Source: Nitrospirota bacterium (GTDB lineage: Bacteria > Nitrospirota > Nitrospiria > Nitrospirales > UBA8639). Taken from it: a stretch of 8,527 nucleotides of DNA. Of this stretch, positions 6,895-8,527 are shown in pieces. Where the stretch lies: assembly GCA_029879555.1 (NCBI GenBank), contig JAOUQB010000082.1, forward strand, positions 1-8,527. The letters are read 5' to 3'. The position numbers and the translations under genes were made by a program. Each line of letters starts with the position of its first letter. Position 1 is the stretch's first letter. Below the pieces are notes generated by a model. It searched no databases. It was not told where the DNA came from and saw only the letters and a program-made list of their open reading frames with translations.

Positions 6895-6981
6895 ATGGCT
6901 AAAGTCGCCAAAAAGAAACCAGCAAAAAAAGCAGCTGTTCGTATGAAGAAAGCTTCGCCGAAGAAAAAATCTTCACGATAG
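6895..6981 (+). CDS. 28-residue Lys/Ala-rich basic mini-protein
   Basis: The product starts MAKVAKKKPAKKAAVRMK and ends KASPKKKSSR: 11 Lys and 2 Arg among 28 residues, no acidic residue, no aromatic. PAKKAA and SPKKK resemble the tails of histone H1-like and AlgP-type bacterial proteins, so binding to DNA or RNA is a reasonable inference; a tiny ribosome-associated protein is another. Reasons to believe it is translated are the extended Shine-Dalgarno at ideal spacing, a promoter-like sequence just upstream, and a strong hairpin starting 27 nt after the stop. It stands alone: 195 nt from the kinase gene and 294 nt from aroE. It may instead be a leader peptide for the structured RNA downstream. 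Lys-rich low-complexity peptides can arise by chance, so homologues with the same context would be needed for certainty. Confidence 0.7.
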   Translation: MAKVAKKKPAKKAAVRMKKASPKKKSSR

Positions 6982-7007
6982 CTTCCCCGGACGTCACACA
7001 GTGTAGC

Positions 7008-7035
7008 TCCGGGGAGCAGATCTCTGCTCTCCGGA
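7008..7035 (+). terminator. Strong hairpin after the mini-gene, probable terminator
   Basis: Arms at 7008-7020 (TCCGGGGAGCAGA) and 7023-7035 (TCTGCTCTCCGGA) pair over 12-13 positions with a single G-U wobble, leaving a 2-4 nt loop. The following T-run (TTTT at 7042-7045) is displaced by 6 nt, so termination may be inefficient, or the hairpin may act mainly to stabilise the 3' end of the mini-gene mRNA. Its left arm can also pair with 6984-6991. Confidence 0.5.
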
Positions 7036-7082
7036 ATACACTTTTCCAACTCACCCTTCCCCAATCCTATTCGTCTGTTACT

Positions 7083-7123
7083 AAGCCCCGTGAAGTGTCA
7101 GGCGTAAAGCGACTCGGGCTTTT
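7083..7123 (+). terminator. Second terminator-like hairpin upstream of aroE
   Basis: AAGCCC (7083-7088) pairs with GGGCTT (7116-7121), and a T-run at 7120-7123 follows directly. The loop is long (27 nt), with a possible extra inner GTC/GAC pairing at 7097-7099 and 7111-7113. Position fits a back-up terminator before aroE, but the stem is short. Confidence 0.3.
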
Positions 7124-7149
7124 CCGTCTCACGCCTCATGAGCTTTTCC

Positions 7150-7198
7150 CTCACGCCCTACGCTTCACGCCTCACGCCTTCCGCTTCACGCCTTACGT
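7150..7198 (+). repeat. Tandem array of seven degenerate 7-bp repeats
   Basis: Read in steps of seven, the stretch is ctcacgc, cctacgc, ttcacgc, ctcacgc, cttccgc, ttcacgc, cttacgt; consensus YTCACGC. A further unit (ctcacgc) lies at 7128-7134. A near-complement, GGCGTAAAGCG at 7101-7111, could pair with CGCTTCACGCC at 7161-7171 or 7182-7192 with one mismatch. The array lies in the 294-nt gap before aroE and ends 77 nt upstream of its start codon. I infer an intergenic microsatellite-like repeat. Confidence 0.75.
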
Positions 7199-7224
7199 CC
7201 AAAATGGTTGAGTTTCCAGGCTCT

Positions 7225-7237
7225 GTTATGTGATAAC
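7225..7237. promoter_or_regulatory. Operator-like dyad upstream of aroE
   Basis: GTTAT (7225-7229), GTG, ATAAC (7233-7237) is a perfect 5-bp inverted repeat 38 nt before the aroE ATG. It overlaps TGATAA, a possible -10 box 17 nt after TTGAGT (7209-7214). It could be a regulator site or chance; I do not recognise the factor. Confidence 0.25.
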
Positions 7238-7275
7238 CTTGCCTGACTTTGACACTTCGAACGGTAAGGAGCGCC

Positions 7276-8136
7276 ATGACGATCACTGCCCAAACCCAAC
7301 TCTGTGGCCTGCTAGGAAACCCCGTCGACCACTCCCTCTCTCCGGCCATCCACAATGCCGCCTTTGAAAAATTGGGATTGAATTTCGCATATCTGGCGTT
7401 CCCCGTGGAAGATGAAAATTTGGAGAATGCCATTCTCGGCATCCGCGCACTGGGACACATTCGTGGATTCAGCGTCACCATTCCCCACAAGGTCTCAATC
7501 ATACCGTTCCTAGATTCCGTCGAGACCACCGCAAAGCATATCGGCTCGGTCAACACCATCATCAAAGACCGGGGATTACTTGTTGGCTCGAATACCGACG
7601 CATCCGGTGCACTTCAGGCCTTACGGCAGGGAGGCGTGGACCTCGCAGGTCAGCGAGTCGTCATGCTGGGAACAGGAGGAGCCGCACGCGCCATCGCCTT
7701 TGGCCTCTGCGTGGAAGGGCATATTGCAAATCTCACCCTTTTAGGAATCGACGACAACGAACGAAGAGCGTTAGCCGGGGATCTGCGCGCCAAAACTCAA
7801 ACCAAGATTACCGATCAGTCGTTAAGCATCTCAACCCTGGGGCCCGTATTGGCCAATGCTCAACTCGTCATCCACTGCACGCCAATTGGCATGCATCCAA
7901 AAGTTGAACAGAGTTGCGTCCCGAAAGAATTACTCCATTCCAAATTAACGGTGATGGATATTGTCTATAACCCGCTTAACACCCAATTACTTCAAGATGC
8001 CCAGGCCGCCGGCTGCCGGACCATCCAAGGCATGGAAATGTTTCTGCATCAGGCGGTGGGACAATTTGAACTCTGGACCGGGCAACCTGCCCCCGTCGAC
8101 ACCATGCGCAACATCCTCACGGCTCACTTTCAATAA
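7276..8136 (+). CDS. aroE: Shikimate dehydrogenase
   Basis: NADPH-dependent reduction of 3-dehydroshikimate to shikimate in the cytosolic pathway to aromatic amino acids. The 286-residue length fits single-domain AroE. The substrate domain has GNPVDHSLSPAIHNAAF (14-30) with the shikimate-binding serines S20 and S22, catalytic Lys K72 in SVTIPHK, and catalytic Asp D108 in GSNTDASG. The Rossmann domain has the dinucleotide loop GTGGAARA (132-139). GMEMFLHQAVGQFELWTG near 252-269 includes the conserved Gln Q259. I chose the ATG at 7276 because AAGGAG (7266-7271) lies 4 nt upstream; an in-frame TTG at 7249 adds nine residues with no support. The next gene, 119 nt downstream in the same direction, encodes shikimate kinase, which uses the product of this enzyme, so the two may share a transcript. 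Confidence 0.96.
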   Translation: MTITAQTQLCGLLGNPVDHSLSPAIHNAAFEKLGLNFAYLAFPVEDENLENAILGIRALGHIRGFSVTIPHKVSIIPFLDSVETTAKHIGSVNTIIKDRGLLVGSNTDASGALQALRQGGVDLAGQRVVMLGTGGAARAIAFGLCVEGHIANLTLLGIDDNERRALAGDLRAKTQTKITDQSLSISTLGPVLANAQLVIHCTPIGMHPKVEQSCVPKELLHSKLTVMDIVYNPLNTQLLQDAQAAGCRTIQGMEMFLHQAVGQFELWTGQPAPVDTMRNILTAHFQ

Positions 8137-8167
8137 TGTTCATTCAGAAATCACTACCTCAGGTATT

Positions 8168-8221
8168 CCCTCTCCACCTTGGGGCTTTGTTCCGAAGAGG
8201 AACAAAAGGCTAGGGTGAGGG
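8168..8221. repeat. REP-like imperfect palindrome between aroE and aroK
   Basis: Outer arms CCCTC (8168-8172) and GAGGG (8217-8221) enclose a perfect 8-bp inner stem TTTGTTCC (8186-8193) / GGAACAAA (8199-8206) with a 5-nt loop; the middle pairs imperfectly. The end ggctagggtgaggg resembles a type of extragenic palindrome common in many bacterial genomes. No T-run follows, so it is not a classical terminator and aroE to aroK read-through is possible. Confidence 0.55.
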
Positions 8222-8255
8222 AGAAAACACCAAAAGGCACCCAAATCAACAGATC

Positions 8256-8527
8256 ATGAATATCATTTTAATCGGATACAGAGGCACTGGGAAAAGCACC
8301 GTGGCCAAAATTTTAGGCCAACGCTTAGGACGCCAGGTCATCTCCACTGATGCAGAAATTGTCAAAGAGGCGGGCCAATCCATTCCACAAATCGTCGAGC
8401 AATTCGGGTGGGACCATTTCCGACAACTAGAAACCCAGATGTGTCAAAAGTTACAAGATCAGACCAACTTGGTGGTCGACACCGGCGGGGGACTCATCCT
8501 GAAAGAAGAAAACGCGAATATCTTGAA
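8256..8527 (+). CDS. aroK: Shikimate kinase, N-terminal part (cut by window edge)
   Basis: ATP-dependent phosphorylation of shikimate at the 3-hydroxyl in the cytosol, the step after AroE. The first 90 codons are present and the frame is open at the right edge. The P-loop GYRGTGKST lies at residues 7-15. STDAEIVKEAG (about 30-40) carries the Asp that contacts shikimate and magnesium. FGWDHFRQLE (about 50-59) includes the conserved Arg of the shikimate-binding domain, and VVDTGGGLIL near 73-82 is the GGG loop. These are the family motifs in the expected order. The ATG at 8256 places the P-loop strand at the very N-terminus, as usual for AroK, but I see no good Shine-Dalgarno; AAAAGG is about 18 nt away. 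Whether the symbol should be aroK or aroL cannot be decided from this fragment. Confidence 0.93.
   Translation, partial: MNIILIGYRGTGKSTVAKILGQRLGRQVISTDAEIVKEAGQSIPQIVEQFGWDHFRQLETQMCQKLQDQTNLVVDTGGGLILKEENANIL

Noticed and set aside
7249..7254. Perfect TTGACA -35 box before aroE
   Set aside because: It is only 21 nt from the ATG, so a -10 box at normal spacing would fall on the start codon, and none is visible there.
7158..7565. 135-codon minus-strand frame covering the heptamer array and the start of aroE
   Set aside because: Its C-terminus (VRREAEGVRREA) is just the translated repeat, and the rest is antisense to aroE.
7585..7611. AroE motif NTDASG instead of the common NTDGxG
   Set aside because: The catalytic Asp is kept, and Ala at this position is found in other AroE proteins; not a real oddity.

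Overview
The window looks like an ordinary stretch of chromosome from a Gram-negative bacterium of moderate GC content. The LeuS, UvrC and AroE sequences, the FadL-type outer-membrane protein and the style of the intergenic repeats fit a member of the Nitrospirota (Nitrospira-like). That placement is an impression from the protein sequences, not a computed result. I see no insertion sequence, prophage, CRISPR array, tRNA or rRNA.

Left part (1-3199, minus strand). Four genes run leftwards. They are a glyoxalase I-like VOC protein, then uvrC 20 nt downstream (probably one transcript), then an 80-residue double-CxxC zinc-ribbon protein, then the first 135 codons of leuS, which runs off the left edge. 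UvrC keeps both nuclease centres and the four cysteines of its iron-sulfur site, but it ends right after the RNase H-like domain and lacks the usual C-terminal helix-hairpin-helix domain.

Middle part (3200-6699, plus strand). A divergent intergenic region with a plausible sigma70-type promoter leads into a FadL/TodX-family outer-membrane channel. It is followed by a hybrid-free sensor histidine kinase whose N-terminal half looks like a V4R/heme-NO-binding-associated small-ligand domain. The order, an outer-membrane hydrophobe channel followed by a sensor kinase, recalls TodX/TodS. It suggests uptake and sensing of a small hydrophobic compound, but no response regulator lies in the window.

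Right part (6700-8527, plus strand). A 28-codon Lys-rich mini-gene has its own promoter-like sequence and a Shine-Dalgarno that matches the 16S rRNA 3' end over 12-13 nt. It is followed by a strong hairpin that can form two competing structures, a second terminator-like hairpin and a tandem array of about seven 7-bp repeats. Then come aroE (shikimate dehydrogenase) and, past a REP-like palindrome, the start of aroK (shikimate kinase), which is cut by the right edge. These two genes encode consecutive steps of the shikimate pathway.

No gene-free stretch exceeds 300 bases. The most unusual items are the mini-gene with its structured 3' region, the UvrC lacking its HhH domain, and the channel plus V4R-like kinase pair.
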